Positions 22,157-34,960 of a DNA stretch of 64,000 bases are shown piece after piece. Position 1 is the first letter of the stretch, and each line of letters begins with the position of its first letter. Source of the stretch: Nageia nagi. Its lineage: Eukaryota > Pinophyta. The notes beneath the pieces were generated by a model that did not search any database, was not told where the DNA came from, and saw only the letters and a program-made list of their open reading frames with translations. The stretch spans positions 127,286,001-127,350,000 of the forward strand of contig JBITNC010000001.1 of assembly GCA_050084985.1 (NCBI GenBank), in the 5' to 3' direction. The position numbers and the translations under genes are program-made.

Positions 22157-23645
22157 CTACTTGTTATATTGTTGTATAGCAATTTGATCCTTCCATTCAA
22201 CCAAGGTACTCCTCATCATTGTAAGCTCTACCTCCATAGGCCTCAACCTCTCCACTTCAACCATTAAGCGTTGAAGTGGGACAACCTCAATCTGTAGTGT
22301 TGTTATCTTGGTTGTAGCATCATCTAAAATATAATTAAAATAAGTATGATAAAAATGAATTGATAAGGCCAATTTTAAAATAAATAAAAAATGCATATCT
22401 ATAAAAACAAATATAATGCCTTTCACAAGCAAATCTATATCAATTGACTAAGGCCCTAAAGTTGGGGGCATTTGAGGAGGTGGCTCCTACACGGGAATCT
22501 CTATATCCTCTCCATTTTCATTGGATGATTCTTAGGTTTCAATTTATCTTCCTCATCTATGTTAACAATACCAAGGAGGTAAGGCCTAATACCTACCCAC
22601 CATTCCTCATACCCCAGTACAACATTGAGGGCAAAGGATACATCTGTTGGACCATCTATCTCAAGGGACTCCTGTAAGGTGGTAACCCAATTAGGCATAA
22701 ACAATGCACCCTTAGGAGAATTCACCTCATACTTCTACTAAAAGTAGTAAACCACTTCTACTGGGATATCCTGAGTTAGTCCAAATTATCGTAATATGTT
22801 TCCTAGATAGTATGGCTTCATCCCATGGTATCAAGTCTGTAGAAAGCAATGTTTCCTAAACCAAGTAGTTTGATGTGCATCCTCCTCCCATACATAATCA
22901 TGGTATGCAATCCTAATAATATCCTTTACCTAAATTCTATCAACATCTCTCCTTCATGTCTCAACATCACATGGTGCTTAGAAGTAACCAAGAATAGACA
23001 CCCAATAGTACATGGTTGAATCTATGTCATCACTCTGCTCTCTAGCCAATATAATGGTTTTGAACATAATAATGTGTTCATATGCCTATACCTAGAGTAA
23101 AATAGCATGATCTATGGTAACATTATACTTTCCCACTATCACAACATAATACAAATCTTGATATAGTTGAGAAAATATGCATTGCCCCCATGCATACATG
23201 GTACCTCTTGTGCATATGTTGCAAACACAGCTATAATAGATGCCATGAGTAATTGAAAATTCCTATTTCTTGGATTAACTTGGTAGGCTGAATGAAAGTA
23301 TGATGCCCTCCAGTCCTGATCATGATCCTCGTTCCTTATTAACCATAAAGATAGTTACTCCCTCTCCCATTGGATCTAGATATAGGCATAAGATATGAGT
23401 CTACCATGAATAGGAACATGCCAAACTCAAAATACATCCAGTGGAGTGACATATATTTCACTAGTAGAGATGTGAAATGTATTTAAATCTAACTCCCACC
23501 ATTCAACTAAATCTATCAACATGGGGAAGTCGATATGCACATGCCTAACTATGGCCAAATCATATAAACATGATACCTCTAACTGTTTATTATCTTGGTT
23601 CATCCTAGGCCAGGCCGAAACTTTCTCAAGTGCATCCAACTTCAT
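22157..23645 (-). pseudogene. Antisense plant-mobile-domain (PMD) gene in element B (broken)
   Basis: On the minus strand 23645 to about 23380 reads CLYDLAIVRHVHIDFPML, then LVEWWELDLNTFHISTSE and V-T-P-L-D-V-F-stop-V-W-H-V-P-I-H-G-R-L. This follows the PMD signature: LVERW, THTFHLP-x-GE, ITL-x-DV, GLPVDG. PMD proteins are found in plants both as cellular factors (MAIN/MAIL family) and inside transposons. Further segments follow at 23300-22500 in shifting frames (YYRFxx then PNWVTTLQESLEIDG). A probable coiled coil follows at about 22330-22160 (TLQIEVVPLQRLMVEVERL) behind an intron-like T-rich stretch ending TTTTAG. It is antisense to gag; stops show decay. The second internal region repeats the signature independently. 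Confidence 0.6.
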
Positions 23646-25352
23646 GGGACCACCTTTTATAAGATAATTACAATCCTATCATAAAAATACCAAATCAAAT
23701 TAATAAATGACAAACAAGTATGTAAATATTAGAAAAATTAAAATGTACAAGGTAAATAAAATAGAAAAACATGAAGAATGAATCCATTCCTTGACTCCTT
23801 AATAATAAACTGAAGAAACTTAGCCCTCTTTGAATGTAGTTGCAAACTAAGGGTTTTTTACCCAACTTTTTCCAACACCCACGTGTTTAGGAACTACACA
23901 TGCACAAATGACTAGACAATAAGTAAAAATAATCTAACCTATAAAATGTTACTTTGTAATAGTAATCATAATAAAAAAAAGCCCTAATCACTCCTCTAAT
24001 CAACCTTAAAAATGAAAATTTCAAAAACCTTATGCCCTAGCTAGATGGAAAAACATAAATACAACCATAAAAAGGTAAAAATATGAAATAGAATAGGTAT
24101 TTCAAATAGGTGTTGACTCACCACATGATCAAAAAAGAGACTACATTGATATTCTACCACATAGCCTCACCTACAAGCTAGGGGCCTCTCAATTGACTTC
24201 TAGTTAGCCATTTTAGCAAGAACACCAATAGATGAAAGTCAAAGTGGATATAAGATGGTCCCACATGATGAATTGGAAGCCAAAAGTCTAGACATGTTAG
24301 AAGAAGTGGTTGGATAAATTATCAATAGCCCCTTCAGCTCAGCTATTCATAGTAAAAGTGAAAAAGATAGTAACAATTTGCATTTTAACACTTTTTTGGT
24401 CTCAAACCTTAGGTATGATCCCCTTTTTAATTTCTCTAAATTTATGAGCAAAAATAATAGTTTTTATGATTTTTTAAGTAGAACAAGATGTTATATGCAT
24501 TAAAATTTCATTTTAAAAACCTAATTTGACAAAAACAACTCCTCCCATGCCCTACCTTTAAATGTAAATTTAAAACAAGGGGAAAATTTCTTATCCTACT
24601 AAAAGGGCTTCTAAAAATGCCATTATTTCACAAATATGCCCTAAAATTATAAAAATTATCAAGATTGAAAAATAAATATTTGATAATTACATGAAAATCA
24701 ATGCATCCATGGCATGCTATGAGATTGAATTTAGGACATTGGCATCATGAAATATTCATGATTTCCTAAATATAAGCCACCATATATTTGAATATTGGGC
24801 ATACAGTAATTATAGTGCATATGTTTTGCAAGTGATATCTTTTAATACATATGGTACTAAAATGTTTCAAAGTTTTAAGCCATGGTAACCCCATGAGCAC
24901 AATGTCTTCAAAATTGAAAGTCAATAAACAAAAACGAATGAAAAGCTTGGGGCACATCAAAATACCTCATCAACTAAATAATTGTAGACTATGTGTTATA
25001 ATAAAATTAGCCTACAAAGAAATATTATATTAATTTGATCCTTGCTTTTTTTAATTCGAATATCATTATCATGGATATGATCTATGCGAGTATTATTTTT
25101 TTGTTTCCACAGATTATGCCAAAGATTAGGACCTCCATGATACCTAAAAAGTTACTCTGCATATAAGATATCATTTTGGTCTACAAAGCGAAAGGCAATT
25201 CCATACCAAAAGGGGGCAAATGAGATATCATACTCAACATATGAATCATAAAAGGGAAGCTTACTTTAACTTTAAAAAAATTTCACTTCTCTAAACTTCT
25301 TTGGATTATGCAATTTCAATGCTTTTCATTTTATATCCAAAAAGGGGAAAAT
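23646..25352. other. 3' internal region of element B and polypurine-like tract
   Basis: Non-coding on both strands as far as seen. 23650-24945 is also present, diverged, at 34960-36235; 25050-25340 is present at 40246-40560. It may hold the antisense gene's promoter. It ends with AAAAAGGGGAAAAT directly before LTR2, a plausible polypurine tract. Confidence 0.6.
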
Positions 25353-25436
25353 TGCATATACCTAAAAATGATTTATTATTTATTTAATAAATCATATTTT
25401 AGATATCTTTAAAAGTGTCAAAAGTAATATTACAAA

Positions 25437-25936
25437 TGTTGGAATGTATAATGCATTATTGTGAAGTTTTGTAATAATCTTCTTCGTCAATTCACTAATA
25501 CTTAATGGTATCACTAGATACCTTAAGTATTTAAGTGAATATGATAATGTAACTTATCCTACACTCCATGTCATGAGCATGCCTCTTGGGTAAAATGGAG
25601 TAGCACGTCATGCCTTTGTACATTGGTTAAAAGGGTGATCCAAAAGGGGATTTTGGCCTATAAATAGAAGGTCCCATCTTTGTGATTACTACCAATTTTT
25701 GAAGCAAAGTTATGCTCTAGGATAGTGTTTAGAAGATGAAGTTAGGAGAATTGTAAGAGAGTTGTTTTTGTGAATGAAGTAAGATATAGTTAGTGGATGT
25801 ACTCTTAGTTGGAGGAACCACTTTATATCTTGAGTCACTTTGTGAGATTATCTATGCTTGAGTCCTTGATGTTAGAGTAAGCTTCCATGTGATCTTGGTA
25901 GTTTAGAATTGTTTTAGTTATAATTCAATCCCCTGA
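25437..25936 (+). repeat. 5' LTR of copia C
   Basis: 500 bases from TGTTGGAATG to CCCTGA (the end CA has become GA). Contains the family palindrome in a variant form (AATACTTAATGGTATC arm) and TATAAATA near 25662. Confidence 0.93.
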
Positions 25937-25938
25937 TT

Positions 25939-25950
25939 TGGTATCAAAGC
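25939..25950 (+). promoter_or_regulatory. Primer-binding site of copia C
   Basis: TGGTATCAAAGC, one base from the initiator Met-tRNA complement TGGTATCAGAGC, two bases after the LTR. Confidence 0.8.
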
Positions 25951-28850
25951 TTGGTGTGGAAGCTCTTCTTCACATCCTTGGAGACTCTTCATCTTAGTAG
26001 TTCATCTAGATCTTTATTGAGGTAAAAGAATTGTGAAGGTATAACATCCTTCCTTTCTTTGTTTTGTTTACATTTTTTTAAAGATACTAACATGTTTTGT
26101 AAAGTGTGTTAGTTTATTTTTGCAAAATATGGTCAAAATAGCAATATAATAAAAAAATTTATTTACACTAACCTCTTATGTTAGTAGCATTTTTTTCAAA
26201 ATTACTTAATACAATGATATATTTTAAGAGCATAGTATACAAAATTACATTTTTAGAGAAAATACTACACTATATTTCAAAAAAATACTTTATAAAGTTA
26301 TTCTTTCCACCAAATGTTTTTTTTTAAATATGCTTTGTAGAAATAAAGGTTTCACTTTCTTAAAAAAAGGGGATTATATATGTATTTCTTTCAAAAAAAG
26401 GAGGCATGTATAGAAATTTAAACAATTTTTTCAATCCTTGTATATATTCTAAGGGGGGTGTCCATGGTGTTTATGTTATTACAATATATTTTTTAATTAA
26501 AAAGAAGGGGCTTGACTCTATGGCGATTGTTTGCTTGCTTTGCATTTTTTGGTTGCATACGTGTTATTTTTTTGTCACCACCTAACAAGAACCTATCCTT
26601 CTTGTCCATTCTATGGTGGCCATCTTCTCACATAGTGGTTGGATTTTTTTCTATGCAGTTGATGCTTGCATCCCCTATAGTTTGTGATGCCCTTATCACT
26701 CCCTTTGATGGATGATACCTCCATCGCATAGCCTCAAACCCCCCCTCTCTCTCTTAGTGGTAGTGTTGATCAACAAAACCTCTTATTTAGTTTCTACAAC
26801 TTCTACCTAGTAGCTCACCGTGCGTATGCACCATTAGGCACCCATATCACCTCATGCACCTCTTCCCATTTCTTCTTACATGCCTTTACTTTCCTATTCC
26901 TCATTGTGCCACCTCCTCCTCATAGCCTAGTATTGGCTAATATCCTCATAAACACTCTTTGGGGGACTCTTGTTAGTTGCAACAACCACTTCTACCTTAT
27001 CATCTTCATTTCTTCTTATGTGCACCTCCTCTCAACCCTCCACGTTGCCCGTTAGTTGCTCCTTGGGTGTCTCGGCTATGGCCTCTTTAGCCCTAAACCT
27101 TGTTTTATGTTTCCTCTTTTGTGTCACCCCTACATTCCTTTTTTTTCCCAAATGTTGTATTATCCTCCACCATGTCCTTCAATCCCTCCTCTAACAAATT
27201 TGTTCTAGTCATGATTAATGTAATTTAATTTCCTTTTGCCTCTAAATTGAGTGCATGCTTTCTCCTCTTCAAAATTTAGTACACTTCATTAAATTTTCTA
27301 ACAGGTTTAATGATGATTTGAGGAAATATTTTGGCTTTTCTCTTAAGGGAAGAAAATTTACTATGATGCTTTACTTAGACATTTATGATGATAAGTCTTA
27401 AAATTTTAATACTTGTTTCAAGCCAAGGAAAGGAGGATAACATTTATTCCTCTTAAAATTAGGAGAAAATTTATTGTTCATGCTTATGATAGTATTCATT
27501 TCTCTTAAATGCCTTTCTACTTTTAGAAAAATATGAAAAGTATCCAAAAATTCTTTTTAGCAATTTAAATTTACACTTTTAATACTTCTAAAATATACAC
27601 CTTTTTTTTTAAATAGTGTTATTTCTAAAAGTATTAAAGGGACTATATCATTTTTTTTGAAATTGCTAAAGAAAAGGATATTCATCTTTAAATGCTATTT
27701 TAGTATAGTAAAATTGAGAACTTAGCCTCATTTTTTATATATGAATTTTTTTAGCATACTATCCTAAGCATTCATTGAAGGGATCCATTTTAAGTAAAAG
27801 AAGGGGAGATTTTCTAATTCTTTAATTAATTTTTTAGATCCTCATATTGCATGGATTTTAAGTCTTTATAAAATCCTTATGCAAATATGAACTATGAGAA
27901 TGATGCATCCTAGGTATTTATCTTTATGCAAAGTTAATGAACTTGTGCAAACTATAGAAATGATGCATGTCTATTCCTTATCCAAAGTTAATGAACTTGT
28001 GCAAAATTTGAACTTGTGTAAAATATGTCGTTTAGGGGTTAGTAAACAAAACCCATTGGACTCTTAGGTTCCAAGTCATGAATGGATGATGTTTCATTTA
28101 TGCACTTTAATTTATGATTTACATCTTTGCTTTATTTACTTATACAAAATCATAAACATTGATTGAGAAACCCCCTAAAATGAATACATTTGCATGTACA
28201 TTCCACAACATGGCTTGTTTGAGGAGCCACAAGGTGAGAACAAGAAAACTAGAGCCTTTAGTCTAACGATCCAAATGGTGAAAAGTTTGTACTTCTCAAT
28301 TACCTCTAAGTCCTTTATTGGTCTAGATATAACCCCAATAAGTGGATAGACATGTGTGTAGTGATACCATATGTCTACACATTCATTCAAATATTATCTT
28401 GATAATCTAAGAGGATAACTTAAAACCTAATCAAGATTAATAATTTGACCGATCCAACATACATCACAACCTTTAAAAATAGTAAGTACTCCTTGTGAGA
28501 GTATATTACTACCTAAGGCAAACTAGTTGAGAATTGGTAGTACCTGAGCTCCACCTTGTAAGCATTCAAGTGAAGGCCTAATTTTAGATAAGAAATAAAC
28601 CTCAACAATATCACTCTACATTTATGGTACTTTGTAATAAATAAAGTTTTGAAAACATGGGATATATTATGAGTTTCTATTGTAAACATTTGCACATGTG
28701 AACTTTATTTAACAAATTAAGCATATCCTTTTATTAAATTTAACGTGTATGATTGATTTACTTGTATAAATCTAAAATATATAAGGATAATTAAACATTA
28801 TTTTATACCACATGCTTAAAAATGTTAACACTTTCACATTCTTATGTAGC
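25951..28850 (+). other. Untranslated leader of copia C
   Basis: Shares its ends with the leaders of A, D and E. A GC-richer, copy-specific stretch lies at about 26510-27210, with CCACCTCCTCCTC-like pyrimidine tracts and no convincing protein. The ATGCATG-containing part at 27850-28010 is shorter than in D and E. The conserved block GTCGTTTAGGGGTTAGTAA lies near 28027. Confidence 0.65.
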
Positions 28851-28852
28851 AA

Positions 28853-29760
28853 AAGGGAGACACCTTCTTACCCAAGCATATTCTCGATGGTTCCAACTAT
28901 AATATTTGGGAACCTAAGATGAGAGTTGAACTGCATGCAAAGAAGCTTTAGCAAATAGTTAATGAGAATATTGATGCTCTTATAGATGAGAAGGCTCTTA
29001 AGGCATACAACAAGAAGAATGAATTGGAAACTTTCATTATTTTTCATGCAATGTCAGATGATGTGCTCCTTATGATTTCATCATCAACCTCAACCAAGGA
29101 ACCTTGAAATAAGCTCAAGAAAATTTACCTTGGATCTAAGTTTTCCAAAACATTTACTATTCTCCAAAAGTTGCTTCAATATTATCAAGGGAAATACAAA
29201 AATATTTCTATCTACTTGAACAAAATCATTGACCTTAGGATCCAACTTATTTCTTGTGGGTGCAATTGGACCAATTATGAGTTCATAGTCTGCATCATCC
29301 TCCAAAGCCTTTTTTCAAATTTTAGTAAATTTATGATTGTAATTGAGACTAGGCTTGATGATGAAAAATAAATCTTCTCCCTTGAAAACTTTTTTAAGCT
29401 CCTTGTGAAGCATGAAAAAACTCTTAACAAAAAGGTGTCGATCTCTTCTCCAAAGGATAATAATGTTGCTCTAGGAGCAACCAAAACTCTTTTAAAAAAG
29501 AAGTTCAATTATCATAAGAAATCTTATCCTTCCTCCTCTAAGAATTTTAAGAAAAGGAGCAACAATAATAGCTACTTCAAGCAAAGAGATGGAAGAGGCA
29601 AAGCAAGCAAACCAAATCCTAGAGCAAAATTTGATAAAAATTATAACTTTTATGGCATCCATGGCTACAAAGAATTTAATTGATACAAAATGAAAAGATA
29701 AGAAAAGAACAAGGGAAATGGAAATGTATAGAACTTAAAAGGGAAGAAGAATACAAAAGC
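28853..29760 (+). pseudogene. copia C gag (broken)
   Basis: ILDGSNYNIWEPKMRVEL opens a well-preserved gag N-terminus (Trp kept, unlike A), followed by YLNKIIDLRIQL (about 29212) and the Lys-rich region LLKKKFNYHKKSYPSSSK (about 29490). The zinc knuckle region near 29640-29690 has Phe for the second Cys (YNFYGIHGYKEFN) and has lost its His. Stops at 28951, 29107 and 29369 break it. Confidence 0.8.
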
Positions 29761-29789
29761 TAGACTTGTTGTTGGTCTCTACTCCATGA

Positions 29790-32640
29790 CATGCTCCTTC
29801 TAGTCTAATTGGATTATTGATTCATGTTGCACTAATCACCTACGCTTTAAAAAAAATAAGTTTTGAAAATTTTCATAAGTATAGAAAATATGCAATTATA
29901 ATAGGTGATAATTCTATCCTTTAAGTTCAAGGAATTGAAAGTGTATTGATTCATGGGAAGGTTCTTGAAAATATGCTTTATGTTCCTAAGCTTAGGATGA
30001 ACCTTCTCTCCATGATTTAAGTTGCAAGGAAAGGGTACTCTTTTGAGTTCTTCTCACACTACTGGTGCATTAAGAAAGGACTTTCCATGTTGGTTAAAGG
30101 ATCAATGAACTTATGATCTTTACATTATGGATCAAATTCCAACAAATATGTGTCTTGCTATGAATGTGTATTCTAAAGGTAATCTTTGGCATCAACATTT
30201 AGGGCACCTTAACTATAAAAGTACTCAAATCATGAAAGACTAAGAACTTTTGGAAGGTTTTCTTTCAATATCACCTTCAATTGGTCTATGTGAGAAGTAC
30301 ATCCTAGGTAAGATGAATAAACAAAAGTTCAAAAAAGATAAGGCAAAAGGGAATATCAACCTCTTCAAAATGTGCATTTAGATTTGATGGATCCATTTTA
30401 GACTATTAACCTTCATCGATGACTCCATTGGGATGACCTTTGGCTATCTACTTGAGCATAAAGATCAAACTTATAAGAGTTTTAAAAATTTTAAGGTCTT
30501 AGTTAAAAATCAAACTAACCTTAAAATCAAGATGCTAAGATCAAATAATCAAGGAAAACATAATAGCAATGAATTCATTGTCTATTGCATTAAGTATGAA
30601 ATCAGGAGGTAGTTTACAATTCCTTACACTTCTCAGCAAAATAATGTTGTTGAAAGAAAAAATAAGATAATTAAGGAGATGGCTAGATGCATGTTGGGTA
30701 ATCTTCCTAATTTCTTATGGGGTGAAGCTTTGAGCACTGCCATTTACACCTTGAATAGGTGTCCCACAAAAGTTGTTCAAGGTAAAACTCTTTTTGAGGA
30801 ATGGTCATAAATAAAACCTAACATTTCTTACTTTAGGGTGTTTGGTTGTGAATCATTCTCCTACATTATTTTTGAGAAAAGAAAAAAGTTAGAAAAAAGA
30901 GCTGAAAAAATGCATTTTTATGGGTTATAAAAGCTAGCATAGAGGCTACAAGCTCTACTTTTCATCCTACAAAGGAGTGTTCATATCAAGGGATGTAAAG
31001 TTCAATGAACTTCTTGAAGAATCTACTTTTAATGAAGAAGTTGATGATATAGATGACTCATCAGTTGCACCTAACTAGTTGGATATTGATGTAGATAAAT
31101 CATCCTTAGATTAAAAAAAATTTAACACAAAGGATAACTAGAAGCATGACCTTGAACAAATCTTTATTTACCAAAATTGATAACAAGGATGAGCCCTTAT
31201 CATTCAAAGAAACTTCAAAGTATGAATGTTGGATAGAAGCCATGAAAATGGAATATGAAACTCTTATGAAAAATTAAACTTAGGACTTGGTTCTTTATCC
31301 AAATGAGATGAATGTGATTAATAATAAGTGGATCTATAAGGTCAAGTTCAATTTAGTTAGAGATATTGAAAAATATAAGGTAAGGTGAGTGGCCAAAGGT
31401 TTTGCTCATAAATACAATGTGGATTATGAAGAAACCTTTGCTCCCATGGCAAAGATGCCTACTATCAGAATTATCCTTACTCTTTTAGCAACTCAATGAT
31501 GGAAAGTTTTTCAACTTAACATCAAGAGTGCATTTCTCAATGGTGACTTAGATGTGAAAATCTACATGAATCAACTAGAAGGATTTATTATGAAAGGAAA
31601 AGAGTCATTTGTGTACAAGCTAAAGAAGAATTTCTTTGACATCGATTTATATGTGCTCAATTAGGAAAAAGATGTGGTCTTGATTTTCCTTTATGTGTAT
31701 GATCTTCTTATTGCTAAGAACAATAATGAAATCATTCAGGAGTGTATATATAAACTTAAGGTAATATTTGAAATGATTGATCTTGGTCTCTTGCACTACT
31801 ACCTTGACTACAAGTATAGCAATACAAAGATTGTACATATCTTAGTCAATCCAAGTATATATCATATATCTTATAGAAGTTTAGAATGAAGGAGTGTATA
31901 TATGTTGCGATCCCTATCTCTCTTGGAATAAATGTTTCCTTTAGATCCAACTTTTAATTGGTAAATGCTACAATTTACAGGTAATTAATTTGTAGTCTTC
32001 TTTAGTTAACTATTTTCAAGCCAAATATTACCTTTGTAGTGAATTTAATGGTATGATTCATGTATAAATAATATGTTGAGAACCTCAATGTTATTAAGCA
32101 AATCTTGAGGTATATTCAAGGATAAAAGATCTTGCTCTCAAATATTCCAAGTTGCCCTCATTTATTCTCTTAAGGTTCTTAGATTCTAACTATGGGGGAG
32201 ATAGAGATGATAAGAAATCAACCTCTATGTATATTTTTAGCATTGGTTTAAGTGCTATCTTATGGGCCTCTATGAAGTAACCTACTATTTTTCTTTCCAC
32301 CATAGAATCCAAATACTAAGCCATGTATGTTGCAGCCTAGGAAGCTATTTGGCTTATGGATCTTTTGAAAGAAATTAGGTATGAGTAAGCTAGCCCATAT
32401 CTAATTTTTTTTAGATAATCAGTTAGCTATTTCTTTGGCTAAGAATCCTATGTTCCACCAGAGAACAAAACATGTTGAAATCCAAACCCATTTAGTAGAG
32501 AAAAGGTTCTTGATGGCATCATACACTTGGAGTATTATCCATCCACCTTAAACTCTATTAATTTATTAACCAAATCCCTCCTTGAAGCTCAATTTAGTAA
32601 GTTTAAGGGTGCTATCAGGTGATGAAGTTACCATCAAGGG
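29790..32640 (+). pseudogene. copia C pol (broken)
   Basis: Protease: WIIDSCCTNHL at about 29811 (DSG has become DSC). Integrase: LWHQHLGHLNYKS at about 30185, CEKY where CxxC is expected, core with first Asp kept (VHLDLMDP), and NLPNFLWGEALSTAIYTLNR near 30700. RT: 31190-31840, with FLNGDLDVKIYMNQ; the catalytic motif YVDD reads YVYD at about 31693. The region between about 31625 and 31640 is shortened, losing the KQAPRAWY block seen in D. RNase H: about 32150-32580. Numerous stops. Confidence 0.85.
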
Positions 32641-33420
32641 GGAGTGAAGTATGAATTCTTATGTTGAATTCATATTTGTAATGAAAACTTCACCTTTAAG
32701 GGGATTTTTTTTTGTATAATGTTGATTTTGTTGTACACCTTCATGGTAAGTTCACTCTATGTGAAAAACTTATACAAATTTTTGAGCAAATGATTGGCCA
32801 ATCTATCACTATTCAATTATCCATGTGTGAAAAACTCATATGTGTCTTTTGGTACTATTCATATATCCATGTGTGAGGAAGTCATATGTATCTTTTGGCA
32901 CTGTTCAGTTATTCATATATGAAAAACTCATGTGTATTTTATTATGCTCTATTTAGTAATAATAATCAACACATGTTTCATATATAGTAGGTGACTATGA
33001 GTATTGGCTTGGCATCCTTGTGATGACTTATAGTGCACCATTGTTCAATTTATAATAGCATTTGTTTGATTCATCTATCCTTATTGATATGAATATGTTG
33101 CATCTAACTGATCTTGTTATTTGAGCTACTTATAACTTGCAGGTTCTTTTGAGATTGCAGGTTACTTACTTTGGATATGCATGTTCATGGATACTTATCA
33201 TGAATTCTAGTTGGATGATTACTTTATGTATATTGAAACTAATTATGGTTAATGATTGTATTGTAAACCATTTGTTAAAATAATAAAGTAGTGAGTCTTA
33301 AATTAAGATCTTGCTTACTTCATAAAGATGTAAAAAGTTCTAATCTTTGATTGTATCTATTTAGAGGATAACTCTCTTATTGTACCTTTCTTCTCTTTTC
33401 TTCACTATATCCCAATATTA
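32641..33420 (+). other. copia C 3' untranslated region
   Basis: Contains three degenerate copies of the TTATCCATGTGTGA minisatellite (about 32815-32945). The polypurine tract expected before the LTR is missing: sequence passes from CCCAATATTA straight into LTR sequence at 33421. Confidence 0.75.
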
Positions 33421-33903
33421 CATTATTGTAAGGTTTTGTAATAATCCTCTTCGTAAATTCACTAATACTTAATGGTATCACTAGATACCTTAAGTATTTA
33501 AGTGAATATGATAATGTAACTTATCCTACACTCCATTTCATGAGCATGCCTCTTGGGTAAAAGGGAGTAGCATGTCATGCCTTTGTACATTGGTTAAAAG
33601 GGTGATCCAAAAGGGGATTTTGTCCTATAAATAGAAGGTCCCCTCTTTGTGATTACTACCAATTTGTGAAGCAAAGTTATGCTCTAGGATAGTGTTTAGA
33701 AGATGAAGTTAGGAGGATTGTAAAAGAGTTGCTTTTGTGAATGAAGTAAGATATAGTTAGTGGATGTACTCTTAGTTGGAGGAACCACTTTATATCTTGA
33801 GTCACTTTGTGAGATTATCTATGCTTGAGTTCTTGATGTTAGAGTAAGCTTCCATGTGATCTTGGTAGTTTAGAATTATTTTAGTTATAGTTCAATCCCT
33901 TCA
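33421..33903 (+). repeat. 3' LTR of copia C, 5'-truncated
   Basis: Starts at CATTATTG, equivalent to base 18-19 of a full LTR, and ends CCCTTCA. The missing 30 bases (polypurine tract plus LTR start) lie between two CATTA words, so the loss fits a microhomology deletion. Confidence 0.9.
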
Positions 33904-34498
33904 ACAAATACTAAAATAAAGTTGATATTACAATGCAATACCATGTGTAATATTAAATGCTATATTATTTATCATGGTTCATATTTTAAAGTATCTTGAA
34001 TACAACAATGATTATATTATTGTTATAAGTTGACTTTCACTCCTTTCTATTTCCTTGCAGGTTATAAATACAAGAGTTATAGGTTGGCATCCCTATCAAA
34101 TCTCTCTAATAGGTGGTTATCCCATACATCATACTTATAGTGTCTCTTAATGCCACCTATTAGAATATTTATTTGCTCTAAGCTATTACTATATGCTATA
34201 TTTTACGCATTATCTAATTCTACAGGTTTTGGGTTGTTCATACCTTAGACTCAATACATCATTGGAATCATGCGAATCCATGATACAAAGCTACAAATAG
34301 AGGAGACATCATCATTTTTTGTGCATGATTCATCATCCCCATCAAATTTCATCTCTGATCCAATCCAATACTTCACATTTCCTAGCCACATTTGGAGGAT
34401 TATCATATCATTATTAGGTACACACTTTTCATTTATTTATATATATATTTGAATAAGTGTTACCATGGTAGATTTATTTTATGTTTATATTAGTTATT

Positions 34499-34960
34499 CT
34501 TGTTTGGATACAAGAATGCGGATATAATAGATTCCAAGAGTAACCAAAGACTCCTATTTCTTGGATAAACTTGGTAGGTTGAATGAAAGTATGCTACCCT
34601 ATGGTCCCAATCATGATCATCATTTCCTGTTAACCATAAAGATAGTTATTCCTTCTCCCATTGGATCTTGATAAAGGCATGAGATATGAGTCTACCATGA
34701 ATAAGAATATGTCAAATTCAGTATACATCCAATAGAATGATAGATATTTCACTAGTAGGAAGGTGAAATGTATTTGAATCTGACTCTCACCATTCAACTA
34801 AAGCCATCAGCATGGGGAAGTCAATATGTACATGTCCAAATATGGCCAAATCATATAAACCTACTACCTCTAATAGTTCATTATTCTAGGTCATCCAAGG
34901 CCAGGCCCACATTTTCCCAAGTGCATCCAACTTCATGGGACCACCTTTTATAAGATGCTT
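34499..34960 (-). pseudogene. Antisense PMD fragment, second copy
   Basis: Minus strand around 34800-34720 reads LVEW-stop-ESDSNTFHLPTSE, then I-S-I-I-L-L-D-V-Y. This is closer to the PMD consensus (THTFHLPxGE, ITLxDV) than the first copy, because the HLP is intact. The two copies have different stops, which suggests a once functional antisense gene in this element family rather than chance. Confidence 0.6.

Larger units (their letters stand above)
25437..33903 (+). mobile_element. Ty1/copia retrotransposon C (nested in LTR2 of complex B)
   Basis: Flanked by perfect 5-bp duplications ACAAA (25432-25436 and 33904-33908), with the host LTR continuing on both sides. It has a 5' LTR, primer site, leader, gag and pol. 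The 3' LTR lacks its first ~18 bases together with the polypurine tract. By eye about 18 differences separate the LTRs over ~481 bases (around 4%), the lowest of the three pairs. Confidence 0.95.
25353..34498 (+). repeat. Middle LTR (LTR2) of complex B, split by copia C
   Basis: The LTR runs 25353-25436, is interrupted by copia C plus its duplicated ACAAA, and resumes at 33909-34498. It begins TGCATATACC and matches LTR1 until TTAGTTATT, lacking the last ~22 bases where the second internal region starts. Its TATA-like region has decayed to CTACAAATAGAGG (near 34300). Confidence 0.85.
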
